Source: Candidatus Binatia bacterium
GTDB taxonomy: Bacteria; Desulfobacterota; Binatia; UBA1149; CAITLU01
Assembly: GCA_036493895.1 (NCBI GenBank)
Contig: DASXOZ010000056.1
Location: 1-54,810 of the forward strand
Direction: 5' to 3'
Length of the DNA stretch: 54,810 nt
Positions 15,798-26,884 of this stretch are shown here, one piece after another. How positions within the stretch are numbered: position 1 is the stretch's first letter; the number at the start of each line of letters is the position of its first letter. The translations under genes and the position numbers were made by a program. The notes under the pieces were generated by a model that was not told the DNA's origin, made no database searches, and saw only the letters and a program-made list of their open reading frames with translations.

Positions 15798-16934
15798 ATG
15801 CGGTTCTCCAAGCCAGCGGCCAGGGCCGCGCAACGTATCGTTCTGGCGGCGGCCGTTTCCGCCGGCTCCCTGCTGGCGTCCTGCGGGACCGGGGGTGGGC
15901 TCTCGAGCTTCCTTACTCCCGGCAAACCTACCAAGGCCCCGCCGGGAAACCTGGTCATCTACGCCGCCGAAAACCACGGCAACCGCATCGACGCGTTCCG
16001 CCTCGGAACCGACGGCCTGATGCCGGCCCGGCCGTTCAGCACGATGTTCGTCGATTCGTCGCCGAACCGAGTCACGGTCGCCAACGGCGTCCTGTACGCG
16101 ACGCTGCACGACCGGGTCATCTCGGCCACTCTCGGCGCCGACGGCTCCCTGCCGGCAGTACCGACTTCGGGCTCGCTGACGCGCACCGACTACGATCCGG
16201 TCGAGCTCGAGGTGCGCGACGGCGTCCTCTACGTCGCGGCCGCCGGCATCGGGCTCGTCCAGTCCTTCGTGATCCGGGCGGACGGAACGATTCCGGTGGA
16301 CGCGACCTCCTCGGGCAACGGCGAATTTCCCGCCGACTTCTCGACCATCGCGCTCGACGGCGGGTTTCTCTACTCGTCGTCGCGCGAAACGCAGTTCATC
16401 GACATGTTCATCCTGCGCGGAGACGGAACGGTTCCAATCAAGGCCCAGAACCAGAACCCGCGCGACAGCGTCTCGCTGCCGGACCACATGGTGATCCACC
16501 ATCCGTTCCTGTACGTGACTTCCGCCAGCGACAAGAGCGTGCGGGAGTACCGTCTGGAGACGAGCGGCTTCGTGCCCGGAGACTACGAGTCGCGCACGAA
16601 GAACGACCAGTACTACCCGAATTTCCTCGTCGAGGGGCCCATCCTGTACGGCGCGGCTTACAGCGTGGGGGAGCTCGACCTGTTCCACGTCAACGCCGGC
16701 GGCACGCTGCCCGAGGAGTTGCCGTACTTCAGGACGACTGCCGACCCGGCTTCCTTTCCGAGCAGCCTCATCCTGCACGACGGGATTCTGTACGTGGCCC
16801 AGGCCGGGTTGAACCGCATCGACGCGTACGTGCTCGACAGCGACGGCACACCGCCGTTGCTGCCGTCGAGCAGCACCAGGGAAACGACCTCGGACTCCCT
16901 GCCGCTGTCGATCGCGCTGTATCAGCTTCCCTGA
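15798..16934 (+). CDS. Beta-propeller (lactonase-like) lipoprotein
   Basis: A 378-residue lipoprotein with lipobox LLAS-C29. The mature part is a series of 45-55-residue repeats of the form GxLYVAxxGxxxIDAFxLxxDG, for example NLVIYAAENHGNRIDAFRLGTDG, GVLYVAAAGIGLVQSFVIRADG and GILYVAQAGLNRIDAYVLDSDG. This gives a six- or seven-bladed propeller related to the YVTN/6-phosphogluconolactonase-like families. No catalytic metal site is obvious, so a binding or structural role is as likely as lactonase activity. It is followed immediately by a 25-bp tandem repeat array. Confidence 0.75.
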   Translation: MRFSKPAARAAQRIVLAAAVSAGSLLASCGTGGGLSSFLTPGKPTKAPPGNLVIYAAENHGNRIDAFRLGTDGLMPARPFSTMFVDSSPNRVTVANGVLYATLHDRVISATLGADGSLPAVPTSGSLTRTDYDPVELEVRDGVLYVAAAGIGLVQSFVIRADGTIPVDATSSGNGEFPADFSTIALDGGFLYSSSRETQFIDMFILRGDGTVPIKAQNQNPRDSVSLPDHMVIHHPFLYVTSASDKSVREYRLETSGFVPGDYESRTKNDQYYPNFLVEGPILYGAAYSVGELDLFHVNAGGTLPEELPYFRTTADPASFPSSLILHDGILYVAQAGLNRIDAYVLDSDGTPPLLPSSSTRETTSDSLPLSIALYQLP

Positions 16935-16989
16935 GGGCGCGGCAACACGCGGCGCCTGGACGGCCCAGCCACACGCGCGGCGTTCGAAC

Positions 16990-17089
16990 GCGCGGCAACA
17001 TGCGGCGCCTGAACGCGCGGCAACACGCGGCGCTTGCACGCGCCGCAACACGCGGCGCTTGCACGCGCGGCAACACGCGGCGCTTGCAC
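16990..17089. repeat. 25-bp tandem repeat array, four units
   Basis: Four consecutive 25-bp units start at 16990, 17015, 17040 and 17065, each of the form GCGCGGCAACACGCGGCGCT plus TGCAC, with 1-4 differences. Degenerate flanks extend to about 16936 and 17111. It sits between the convergent ends of the propeller lipoprotein and the exported repeat protein, and no reading frame through it is believed. Confidence 0.85.
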
Positions 17090-17122
17090 GCGCCGCGATG
17101 CGCGCCGCGCGTCAGCGCGAAA

Positions 17123-17902
17123 CTACGGTTTCTGCTCGGCGTTCGCCGTCGGAGCGGAGGCTGCTGCCGCCGGTGTCTCGGTTTCGCGCCACGCGGCCAG
17201 GCTCTCGACGAGGCGCGGGGTCTTGTAGCCGGTCATCGGGCGGGGGCTGTAGACCCGCACCAGCACCAGGCGTCCGCCCGGGCTGTAGTGAAGGGTGTAG
17301 CCGCGACCATCGAGGATGCGCTCGACGATGAGCTCGGGCGTAAGGTGGTGCACCGAAAGCGTGAACGGATAATCGAGGTCGAACTTGGTGGCGACGTCCG
17401 GGCCGCCCGCCTCGTGCCAGCCGCGCAGGATTGCGATCGCATTCACGTTCTCGGCGTGCATCGACCACGTGTCGCCGTGATCGACGAGCTCGATTTTCGT
17501 GTCGTCGGCGCCGATCGTCTGGATCGAATCCTTCGCAGGTGCCACGTCAGCGGGAGCCTGCTGCGAGACGGTAGCTTCCGCGTCGTTGTCTGCGGGGTCG
17601 GATGACGCACCAGCTGTCGCATCAGCGGGAACAGCGCCGCCGCTTGCGCCGGTGACAGGAACGGGCGGGGGGACCGGCCGCGCCGGATTGCGCACGATGA
17701 CGCCTGCCGGTGCAGTCGCGACGACGCCTGCCGGTGCAGTCGCGACGACGCCTGCCGGCGCTGTCGCAACGACGGCTGCCGGTGCAGCCGCCACGGCGCC
17801 GCGATCGGCAGAGACGCCCTCGGCCGCAGCCGAACGCGGCTCGCACATTGCGAGCGCGACGGCCACGAGCATCGCCGCCAGACTTGCGCAATCGCCGCTC
17901 AT
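17123..17902 (-). CDS. Exported Ala-rich protein with STN/secretin-like C-terminal domain
   Basis: A 259-residue protein with a Sec-type N-terminus (ASLAAMLVAVALAM). About residues 37-70 hold four copies of an 8-residue repeat, VVATAPAG. A Pro/Ala linker follows. Residues 130-220 (IELVDHGDTWSMHAENVNAIA, HHLTPELIVERILDGRGYTL, RLVLVRVYS) resemble the short STN/secretin N-terminal domain found in TonB-dependent receptors and secretins. It overlaps the upstream gene by 4 bp (ATGA). It is likely periplasmic, but its partner is not in the window. Confidence 0.55.
   Translation of the reverse strand: MSGDCASLAAMLVAVALAMCEPRSAAAEGVSADRGAVAAAPAAVVATAPAGVVATAPAGVVATAPAGVIVRNPARPVPPPVPVTGASGGAVPADATAGASSDPADNDAEATVSQQAPADVAPAKDSIQTIGADDTKIELVDHGDTWSMHAENVNAIAILRGWHEAGGPDVATKFDLDYPFTLSVHHLTPELIVERILDGRGYTLHYSPGGRLVLVRVYSPRPMTGYKTPRLVESLAAWRETETPAAAASAPTANAEQKP
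17700..17795. repeat. 24-bp tandem repeat, four units, coding VVATAPAG
   Basis: Four in-frame 24-bp units (ACGCCTGCCGGTGCAGTCGC plus GACG) lie in the exported protein gene. The first two are identical and the others diverge by a few bases. Confidence 0.8.
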
Positions 17903-18336
17903 CCCTGCGATATCTCCGCGAGGCGGCTCGGGCGAAGGGCCATGGCCCTTCTCAGCGTGTCGTTGGCCAGGTGGGAATCGACGGCACTGCGCAGCTCACC
18001 GTCATCGGCCAGCCCCGAATCGATGAGCTCGCACAGCAGGGCGCGTCCCGTCGCGATGCGCTCGGCCACCGCGAGCGGCGGCGCTGCCGCGAAGTCGCGA
18101 ACCCGCGCCGCGATCGGTCCGCCCAGAGACGGTGATACGGCCGACATCAGCTCGACGAGCGAGTCGGCTTCGCTCTCGGCGATGGGGCCTCCCCACGACA
18201 ACTGTCCCAGCAATCCGCCGAGCACCTCGAGCACGGCGAACAGCTGGCCGCGCGCAAATCCGCTCGCCAGGGACGGGAGCACCGACTTCTCCAGCGCAGC
18301 GACGATTCCTTCGATGGTGCGGTCCGGCTCGATCAC
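17899..18336 (-). CDS. Hypothetical helical protein in phosphotransferase operon
   Basis: About 145 residues, predicted mostly helical, with hydrophobic repeats (GIVAALEKSVLPSLASGFARG, LFAVLEVLGGLLGQL) and no Cys/His motif. I recognise no family. I chose the GTG at 18336 because GAAGAGGA lies 9-10 nt upstream and this avoids the 41-bp overlap with the phosphotransferase gene that a TTG start at 18393 would need. It lies 16 bp after the phosphotransferase stop and overlaps the next gene by 4 bp. Small proteins of this type often accompany acyl-CoA-linked phosphotransferases, but its role here is unknown. Confidence 0.7.
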   Translation of the reverse strand: MIEPDRTIEGIVAALEKSVLPSLASGFARGQLFAVLEVLGGLLGQLSWGGPIAESEADSLVELMSAVSPSLGGPIAARVRDFAAAPPLAVAERIATGRALLCELIDSGLADDGELRSAVDSHLANDTLRRAMALRPSRLAEISQG

Positions 18337-18352
18337 GGGCAGTGGTTCCTCT

Positions 18353-19429
18353 TCACGAGTCCAGCGAAGGAATGATTGCCAGCGATTCGGCAAGAATCAG
18401 GTTCATTCCCGAGAGTTGGTGACGGAAGATCGCCATGCGCACGTCGTCGGTGCGACCGTCGGCGAACGCGCGAAGGCCGGTCAGCATGATGGCGGCCATC
18501 TTGACACCGGACAGCAGGTCATAAAACGCCAAGCGCGCCGGGCAGACGGGCTGGCCGCCGGCCTCTTCGTACATGCGCCGGAAATCGGCGCAGGCAACCA
18601 GCACTCCGGCAAGGCGGCTCTGCCCGCGCCAGAGGCGGCTCGTCGCCCAGGCGACGTCCTCGACCGGATCGCCGAGGTGCACCATTTCCCAGTCGAGCAC
18701 GGCGCGCACCACACCACCCTGGCGAAGAAAGTTTCCGGTGCGGAAATCGCCGTGCACGACCGTGACGGGACCGTCCGTTGGAAGAGCCGCGGCGCGGTGT
18801 TCCAGCTCGCGCAATGCCCGGTGGAGCATCGGCTCCGGCCCGGACCGCGAACGCTCGAAGTATCCGCGCCACACCTCGAGCTGGCGCCTTGCGGCATCGC
18901 GGGCGCCGCGGGGTGCGTCGAAGCCTGCGAGCGGCGAGGACTTCCAGTCGAAGCGATGAAGACCGGCAAGGTTGCAGGCGAGGTCGCGCGCGAGGGCTTC
19001 GCGCTCGGCGGCGTCGGCGATCGGCGGGTTCCCGTCCTTCCCCAGCACCGGAAGGGGAACGTCGCCGTCGATGAAATCCATCACGTAGAACGGCGCACCG
19101 AGCACGGACGCGTCTTCTTCGAACCAGCGCACCGGCGGAACGGCAATGGCGCCGGCGACCGCACGCATCGCGGCAACCTGCGGCCGAAGGTCGTAGGGCT
19201 CGAGGAGACCGGCGGCAGGCTGACGCCGGAGCACGAGGCGCCGACGCTCGGCCGCGCCCGCGCCGTCTCGCCAGCAAGCGGTGAACGAAACGGTCTCCAG
19301 CGAGAAGCCTTCGGTGTGGCGACGAGTATCCTCTACCGAAGCGCCGGGGTCGCCGGTGACACGGGCGAGGTAACGCTCGAGGCGCGGACGCAGGTCGCTG
19401 TGGCGGTCGAGGTCCGGGGAAAGTTCCAT
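18353..19429 (-). CDS. APH-fold phosphotransferase family protein
   Basis: A 358-residue kinase-like protein of the aminoglycoside-phosphotransferase/choline-kinase fold. The catalytic loop is VVHGDFRTGNFL (Brenner motif HGDxxxxN), the metal loop is VLDWEMVHLGDPVEDVAWA, and the hinge is YVMDFIDGD. This is the ACAD10/11-like subgroup often linked to acyl-CoA metabolism rather than drug resistance; members there phosphorylate hydroxyacyl groups. It begins MELSPDLDR at 19429; an in-frame ATG at 19474 is an alternative with no better ribosome site. It leads a three-gene minus-strand operon. Confidence 0.85.
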   Translation of the reverse strand: MELSPDLDRHSDLRPRLERYLARVTGDPGASVEDTRRHTEGFSLETVSFTACWRDGAGAAERRRLVLRRQPAAGLLEPYDLRPQVAAMRAVAGAIAVPPVRWFEEDASVLGAPFYVMDFIDGDVPLPVLGKDGNPPIADAAEREALARDLACNLAGLHRFDWKSSPLAGFDAPRGARDAARRQLEVWRGYFERSRSGPEPMLHRALRELEHRAAALPTDGPVTVVHGDFRTGNFLRQGGVVRAVLDWEMVHLGDPVEDVAWATSRLWRGQSRLAGVLVACADFRRMYEEAGGQPVCPARLAFYDLLSGVKMAAIMLTGLRAFADGRTDDVRMAIFRHQLSGMNLILAESLAIIPSLDS

Positions 19430-19612
19430 CTTGGAGGCGCGGAAGGCCCGGGTGCCGAAGTTATGCCCGAGCATCCGCGGGCTTACAATGTCGCCGAACC
19501 GCGCTGCAGCCGTTTGATCCGCCCTTTGCGCGGCTGGGGAGAAATGGCGGCACGCCCCGACATACCTGCTGGCACGCCAGACCCGGACCCGGCATAGTGA
19601 CCTGCTGCGGAG

Positions 19613-20080
19613 ATGCTCTTGGCGATGACGGAACCACCTCCCCCCCCTGCGCCAGCCATGGCCCCTGGACCGGCACCAATGGGCGCGGCAGCGGTCCGCC
19701 CGAAGCTGAAGGGATCGGTGCTCGTGGTCGAGGACGATCCCGATATCCGCTCGATGACGGCCACCATCCTGCGCGTGGCCGGTGCAACCGTTCAGGACGC
19801 AGCGAGCGCCAGCGAAGCGATCGACTGGCTCGGTCGCTGCGACTTCGACGCACTGGTCCTCGACTGGAACCTCGCCGGCGAAACAGCCGAGGTGCTGCTC
19901 GAGAAGCTTCGCGAGCTGAGGCCCAACCTGCTGCGCCACAGCGCCGTCGTCACCGGCGACCTGATGAGCTTTCCCGGACGCCACGAGGCCGAGCGCTTCG
20001 GGTGTCCCGTTCTCGCCAAGCCGTTCCGTCCCCGCCAGCTCGTCGAGACGATCGCGCACATACTTTCCGACGTCCACTGA
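19613..20080 (+). CDS. Stand-alone response-regulator receiver domain
   Basis: A 155-residue single-domain receiver preceded by a 25-residue Pro/Ala leader. Receiver landmarks are all present: acidic pair E40-D41-D42 (VVEDDPD), phospho-acceptor D84 (LVLDWNLAG), Thr114 (VVTGD) and Lys136 (LAKPF). No output domain follows, so it would act by protein interaction in a phosphorelay. No histidine kinase is in the window. ATG 19613 directly follows GGAG, which is too close; ATG 19625 may be the true start. Confidence 0.88.
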   Translation: MLLAMTEPPPPPAPAMAPGPAPMGAAAVRPKLKGSVLVVEDDPDIRSMTATILRVAGATVQDAASASEAIDWLGRCDFDALVLDWNLAGETAEVLLEKLRELRPNLLRHSAVVTGDLMSFPGRHEAERFGCPVLAKPFRPRQLVETIAHILSDVH

Positions 20081-20204
20081 CGCGACCGCGCCGGCGCCCC
20101 CGGACACCGCCGAGCCGGCGACCATCGCCGACGCTTCACCCGCAACCCGGCACAGCTCCAGCTGCGCAGGCCGCGGGTGAAGCACCTTCTGCGCGACGAT
20201 CCTC

Positions 20205-20543
20205 TCAGCGACTCGACACCGACACCTTGCCGCGCAGATCCTCGACCATGCGCGGACCGATTCCGCGCACCCGCACCAGGTCGTCCACCGAAATGAACGG
20301 CTTCTTCTCGCGCTCCGCAATGATCGCGGCCGCCTTGACCGCGCCGATGCCCGGCAGGCTCGCGAGCTGTTCGGCGTTGGCGGTATTGACGTCCACCCTT
20401 GAAGCATCGGCGGCCGCGCCGACTGCCGGAGCAGTCGCGCCGGCTCCGGTCGGCGCCGCAAGCGCCGGGTGCGACGCCGCGAGCAGCGCGCCGAGAGCAA
20501 TCGTGACTGCCACCGTTTTCCTGTCGAATCCGAATCGGTTCAT
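20205..20543 (-). CDS. Exported helix-hairpin-helix protein, ComEA-like
   Basis: A 112-residue protein with a cleavable signal (FDRKTVAVTIALGALLAASHPALA, cut after ALA) and a ComEA-type HhH pair from residue 50: VDVNTANAEQLASLPGIGAV and PFISVDDLVRVRGIGPRMVE. ComEA homologues bind DNA non-specifically in the periplasm during transformation; the family also covers exported HhH proteins with no shown uptake role. A consensus AGGAGG ribosome site (revcomp of 20551-20556) 7 nt before ATG 20543 fixes the start. Longer upstream reading is excluded by this and by the opposing ligase gene. Confidence 0.88.
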   Translation of the reverse strand: MNRFGFDRKTVAVTIALGALLAASHPALAAPTGAGATAPAVGAAADASRVDVNTANAEQLASLPGIGAVKAAAIIAEREKKPFISVDDLVRVRGIGPRMVEDLRGKVSVSSR

Positions 20544-20732
20544 TCCCGTTTCCTCCTGTTGAGTGGAAGCGCGCTCGGGCCGCAGCCTTGCCCGCTTCGA
20601 TGCGGACAATGCGCCAGGGGAACGCCGCGTCTCAACGACATCGCTGTCATCACTTCGCGCCGGCCTGCGGCGATTTTGCAGGGACGCGGGCGCAGCTTCC
20701 GGCCGGGTGGCTCGGCCGTTGTCCTGTGTTAG

Positions 20733-23107
<2,375 letters not shown>

Positions 23108-23177
23108 TCGCAGCGCGCAGGTTCGTACAGCGGGTTCCTACAGCGCTTCGTGCAGCGCTTCATACAGGAGGATCGAC

Positions 23178-24176
23178 ATGCCCACGCAGACCACCGTCCA
23201 GACCGTCACCGGCCCCGTCGCCGTCTCCGATCTCGGCCCTACCCTGATGCACGAGCACATGATCATCGGCTATCCGGGCTGGGAGTCCGACACCGTGCGT
23301 CCCGGCCCGCGCCGCGACAACATGATCGCGATGTGCAAGGACCGCATCGACGAGATGCGCGGCCACGGCGTCACGACGATGCTCGATCCCTGCCCCAACG
23401 ACCTCGGGCGCGACGTCGAGTTTGCCGCGGAGATGGCAGCGCGAACCGGATTCCAGGTCATCTGCGCGACCGGGCTGTACAAGGAAGACGAAGGCGGCGC
23501 ACCGTACTGGAAATTCCGCGGAAACTTCGGCTCCGGGGCCGATGCGATGGCCGAAGTCTTCATCCGCGAGCTGACCGTCGGCATCGGCGACACCGGCATC
23601 AAGGCCGGCATCATCAAGGTCGCCACCGGCCAGCCGGCCATCAGCGATTACGAGCGCAACATCCTCGTCGCCGCAGCGAAGGCGTCGGTGGAAACAGGCG
23701 CGCCGATCACCACGCACACCGACCACGGCGTGCTCGGCAACGAGCAGCAGAAAATCCTGACCGAAAACGGCGTGCCGGCCCACCGCATCATCATCGGCCA
23801 TTCCTGCGGCACCGACGACCACGACTACCACATGAACATCGTCCGCGGCGGCTCCTACCTCGGGTTCGACCGTTTCGGCCTCGAGGTCCTGCAGCCGGAC
23901 GCCAAACGCGTCGCTTCGCTGCTGGCGCTGTTGAAAAAGGGCGCCGCTTCGCGCGTCGTCGTCTCGCACGATTCGGTGTGGTGCTGGCGCGGCGAGCCGA
24001 TCCCGAACACCGAAATGTTCGCCGAGATGCTCGCCGTGTGGACGCCGTCGCACTTCTTCACCGGCATCGTACCGAAGCTGATCGAAGGCGGTGCGACCAG
24101 GGAGCAGATCGAGACGATGCTCGTGGCCAATCCGCGGCGCTTTTTCGCCGGCGATCCGCTGCCGGCGCTGGCCTGA
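23178..24176 (+). CDS. Phosphotriesterase-family metal-dependent hydrolase
   Basis: A 332-residue TIM-barrel hydrolase. The binuclear metal ligands are visible: TLMHEHMIIG (HxH), the bridging carbamylated-Lys candidate in AGIIKVATG, THTDHG (His), IIIGHSCGTDD (His) and VVSHDSVW (Asp). This ligand pattern fits the phosphotriesterase/lactonase family (PTE, PLL), whose natural activity is often lactone or ester hydrolysis. The insert GLYKEDEGGAPYW replaces the usual substrate loop, so specificity is open. ATG 23178 follows AGGAG. A repetitive TACAGCG/GCAGCGCTTC leader lies just upstream. Confidence 0.88.
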   Translation: MPTQTTVQTVTGPVAVSDLGPTLMHEHMIIGYPGWESDTVRPGPRRDNMIAMCKDRIDEMRGHGVTTMLDPCPNDLGRDVEFAAEMAARTGFQVICATGLYKEDEGGAPYWKFRGNFGSGADAMAEVFIRELTVGIGDTGIKAGIIKVATGQPAISDYERNILVAAAKASVETGAPITTHTDHGVLGNEQQKILTENGVPAHRIIIGHSCGTDDHDYHMNIVRGGSYLGFDRFGLEVLQPDAKRVASLLALLKKGAASRVVVSHDSVWCWRGEPIPNTEMFAEMLAVWTPSHFFTGIVPKLIEGGATREQIETMLVANPRRFFAGDPLPALA

Positions 24177-24231
24177 CAGGCAGCGCGGGCGTGCGGCGCG
24201 CCAGTGCCGCGCGAACGTGCGGTAGGAAAGG

Positions 24232-24819
24232 GTGGCGCAAAACTGCGGTGGACGCTTGAGCAGGTCGAACTGGTTCGTCGCCCTTCCGGTCGAGGCCGGC
24301 GGGTGGTGGTCCCGGGTGCCGCCTGCGCCGCCGTCCGTTCGCCTGTTCGATCCATCCGACCTTCACGTGACGGTCGCCTTTCTCGGCCCGGTCTCCGAGG
24401 ACGCCGCGCACGCGGCATTCGAGGTGGCAGCGCAGTGGCCGGCGGCGGCGCTCGACGTCGTGCTCGGCCCGCTGCGCGCGATGGGCAATCCCCGCCGCGC
24501 GAGCGCGTTCAGCAGCATCGTCGCGGATCCGCAGCGGGTGCTCGCCGGAGCCATCACCGCGGTGCGCGGTCGCATGTGCGAGCTTGCCGGCGCGCGCAGC
24601 GACGACAGGCCGCCGCTGCCGCACGTGACGATCGCCAGACCGGGACGCCGCGCCGATCGCGCCGCGAGGGACGAGGCGCGGCAATGGCTGGCCGGCGTCG
24701 ACCTCGGTGCCCCGTGCGTGCGCCTGGAAAGAATTGCGCTCTACACGTGGAGCGAGGACCGCAGCGTGCGGCAGTTCCGTACGGTCGGCAGCATCGAGCT
24801 CGGCGATTCGCCGGGTTGA
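24232..24819 (+). CDS. thpR: RNA 2',3'-cyclic phosphodiesterase (2H superfamily)
   Basis: A 195-residue 2H phosphoesterase that opens 2',3'-cyclic phosphate RNA ends. Both HxT motifs are present: DLHVTVAFLGPV and LPHVTIARPGR, spaced as in ThpR/LigT. Size and order match the family. The start is GTG 24232 with GAAAGG upstream; TTG 24256 (reading MSRSNWF) is an alternative. It converges on rsmI with a 49-bp gap. Confidence 0.9.
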   Translation: MAQNCGGRLSRSNWFVALPVEAGGWWSRVPPAPPSVRLFDPSDLHVTVAFLGPVSEDAAHAAFEVAAQWPAAALDVVLGPLRAMGNPRRASAFSSIVADPQRVLAGAITAVRGRMCELAGARSDDRPPLPHVTIARPGRRADRAARDEARQWLAGVDLGAPCVRLERIALYTWSEDRSVRQFRTVGSIELGDSPG

Positions 24820-24868
24820 GGCGCGCGGACCTGAACGTTGCTGCGGGCGGCTCGCGGCTCCCCGCAGT

Positions 24869-25699
24869 TCAGGTGGCCGACGCCAGCTTGCGAAGCGCTT
24901 CGTAGACTTCGCGCCGGTGCGCGCCGCGCGGCTTGAGCTCGGCGGCGATCTCGCGCGCGGGAACCCCGCGCGCCGAAAGCGCAGCGACTTCGCGCTCGAG
25001 CGCCTGCCCCGTCAGCGATTCGGCTTCGCCTTCGAGGTGCACCGCGACGACGAATTCGCCGCGCGGCTCCTTGGCGGCAAAGTGCGCGGCAACCTGCGAC
25101 GCGCTGCCTCGCACCACTTCCTCGTGCATCTTCGTCAGCTCGCGCCCCGCTGCAACCGGCGGATCGCCGAGCGCCTCGGCAACCTCCCCCAGGAATTCGA
25201 CGATGCGGTGCGGAGACTCGTAGAACACGACTGTCGTCGCCTCGGCGCGCAGGCTTTCGAGCAGACGACGTCGCGCGGCAGCGCGCGGCGGGGGAAATCC
25301 CTCGAAGCGGAATCGGTCGGTGGGAAGCCCGCTGATCGACAACAGCGCGACGACGGCCGACGGCCCCGGCACGGAGACGATCTCGATTCCCGCTTCGGCA
25401 GCAGCGTGCACCAGGCGATAACCCGGATCCGAGATCGTCGGCGTGCCCGCATCCGACACCAGCGCGACGCTCTGGCCTTCGAGCATCCGTTCGACCAGGT
25501 CGCGCGACAGGCGCTGCTCGGTCTGCTCGCGGTAGCTGACCATGCGGTTTTTCGCGTCGACGCGCGCGAGCAGGCGGCCCGTTACCCGCGTGTCTTCGGC
25601 AGCGACCACGTCGACCTTCGCGAGCACGTCGGCCGCACGCGGCGAAAGATCGCCCATGTTGCCGATCGGCGTCGCGACGACGTAAAGCCGCCCTGCCAC
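24869..25699 (-). CDS. rsmI: 16S rRNA (cytidine1402-2'-O)-methyltransferase RsmI
   Basis: A 276-residue tetrapyrrole-methylase-fold enzyme that methylates the ribose of C1402 in 16S rRNA. Motifs: LYVVATPIGNMGDLSPRA, AAEDTRVTGRLL, ALVSDAGTPTISDPGYRLV, SVPGPSAVVALLSISGLP, FYESPHRI and GRELTKMHEEVVRG, all characteristic of RsmI. GTG start at 25699. It lies 3 bp downstream of the NAD+ synthetase stop, so it is the third gene of that operon. Confidence 0.96.
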   Translation of the reverse strand: MAGRLYVVATPIGNMGDLSPRAADVLAKVDVVAAEDTRVTGRLLARVDAKNRMVSYREQTEQRLSRDLVERMLEGQSVALVSDAGTPTISDPGYRLVHAAAEAGIEIVSVPGPSAVVALLSISGLPTDRFRFEGFPPPRAAARRRLLESLRAEATTVVFYESPHRIVEFLGEVAEALGDPPVAAGRELTKMHEEVVRGSASQVAAHFAAKEPRGEFVVAVHLEGEAESLTGQALEREVAALSARGVPAREIAAELKPRGAHRREVYEALRKLASAT

Positions 25700-25702
25700 G
25701 GG

Positions 25703-26884
25703 TTAGAGACCCCAGTCTCGCGAATAACGGAAGTCGGTGTCGACGCTGCGCGAGGAGATCTTCGCGATGATCGGAAGGCGGCGCTTGAACTGCGACGAGC
25801 GCACCATGCGCGAGATCCGCTCGACGAAAGCGGCGTCGAAACCCATGTCCTGCAGCTCGCCGACGCTGCAGCGCTCGTCGACGAGGCGGTACAGCAGGCG
25901 GTCGACCTCGTGGTACGAAAATCCGAGCTCGGTCTCGTCGGTCTGGCCGCTCCACAGGTCGGCAGTCGGCGCTTTTTCGATCACCGCTGCCGGAAGGCCG
26001 AGATGCCGCGCCAGACCCCAGACCTGGGTCTTGTACAGGTCGCCGATCGGGTTGAGGGCCGACGCCATGTCGCCGTACAACGTGCCGTAGCCGAGCAGCA
26101 GCTCGGTCTTGTTCGTCGTGCCGATGACGAGGGCCTGGCGCGCAGCCGACTGGTCGTAGAGGACCGTCATGCGCTCGCGCGCCATCTTGTTTCCGCGCCG
26201 AAGGCGCGAAGCGTCGGGAGAAGCGGCGAAGTACGCATCGATCTGCGAGGTGATGTCGACGACGATCGTCTCGATGCCGAGACTGGCGGCGACTTCGCGC
26301 GCATCGGCAAGGCTTTCGGGGCTCGACGACTGGTACGGCATCATCACGCCGAGCACGTTGTCAGGCCCGAGCGCGCGCACGGCAACGGCCGCCGACACCG
26401 CGGAGTCGACGCCGCCGGAAAGGCCGAGCACGGCGCGGCCAACGCCGACTTTGCGCACCTCGTGAGCAAGGAAGCCGGTGAGAAGCTTCTCGACCACGGC
26501 AAATGCAGTGTCGGGAAACGCAGGGCCGACGAGCTGCAAAGGGGCAGGCTCCTGCTCCGGCACGATCACGGCCGGCGATTCGCCCATTTCGGCGAGCGCA
26601 GCGGAACTGGCAGCGTCGGTCTTCTTCGCACGCGCGCGAGGCTTCGCTGCAGCGGTCTTGCGGGAAGCGGCGCCGGCGGTTTTTCGCGGCGTTGCCGCTG
26701 CGGTCTTGCGCTTGACTGCCGGCTTTTCTGCTGGCGATGCGACGTCTGTCCGGCGCGATCGCTTGACAGCAGCCGGCTCGGCGCGTTGGCTCGCGGCAGC
26801 CTTGGCTGCCGGCGCCTTGGGCCCGGTCTTTTTCGGCGCAGCCTTGCGCCGCGGCTTGCTGCCGCTTTCGGAGCGAGTCGCCAC
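25703..26884 (-). CDS. nadE: NAD+ synthase (synthetase subunit) with histone-H1-like basic N-terminal tail
   Basis: A 393-residue protein that converts NaAD to NAD+ using ATP and ammonia. Residues 115-393 are the NadE fold, with the PP-loop [12 protein letters not shown] (residues 153-164), [20 protein letters not shown] and [20 protein letters not shown]. Residues 1-95 are a Lys/Arg/Ala/Pro-rich tail full of [21 protein letters not shown] repeats, as in AlgP or histone-H1-like proteins, absent from ordinary NadE. The GTG start at 26884 is immediately adjacent to the stop of the upstream glutaminase-like gene. The pair probably forms a split glutamine-dependent synthetase. The tail is likely disordered and could bind nucleic acid. 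Confidence 0.92.
   Translation of the reverse strand: MATRSESGSKPRRKAAPKKTGPKAPAAKAAASQRAEPAAVKRSRRTDVASPAEKPAVKRKTAAATPRKTAGAASRKTAAAKPRARAKKTDAASSAALAEMGESPAVIVPEQEPAPLQLVGPAFPDTAFAVVEKLLTGFLAHEVRKVGVGRAVLGLSGGVDSAVSAAVAVRALGPDNVLGVMMPYQSSSPESLADAREVAASLGIETIVVDITSQIDAYFAASPDASRLRRGNKMARERMTVLYDQSAARQALVIGTTNKTELLLGYGTLYGDMASALNPIGDLYKTQVWGLARHLGLPAAVIEKAPTADLWSGQTDETELGFSYHEVDRLLYRLVDERCSVGELQDMGFDAAFVERISRMVRSSQFKRRLPIIAKISSRSVDTDFRYSRDWGL

Noticed and set aside
16936..17111. CRISPR array
   Set aside because: The 25-bp units are directly joined with no unique spacers, so this is a simple tandem repeat.
18353..19429. Aminoglycoside-resistance kinase
   Set aside because: The fold is shared, but length and motifs fit the ACAD10/11-like family, not drug phosphotransferases.
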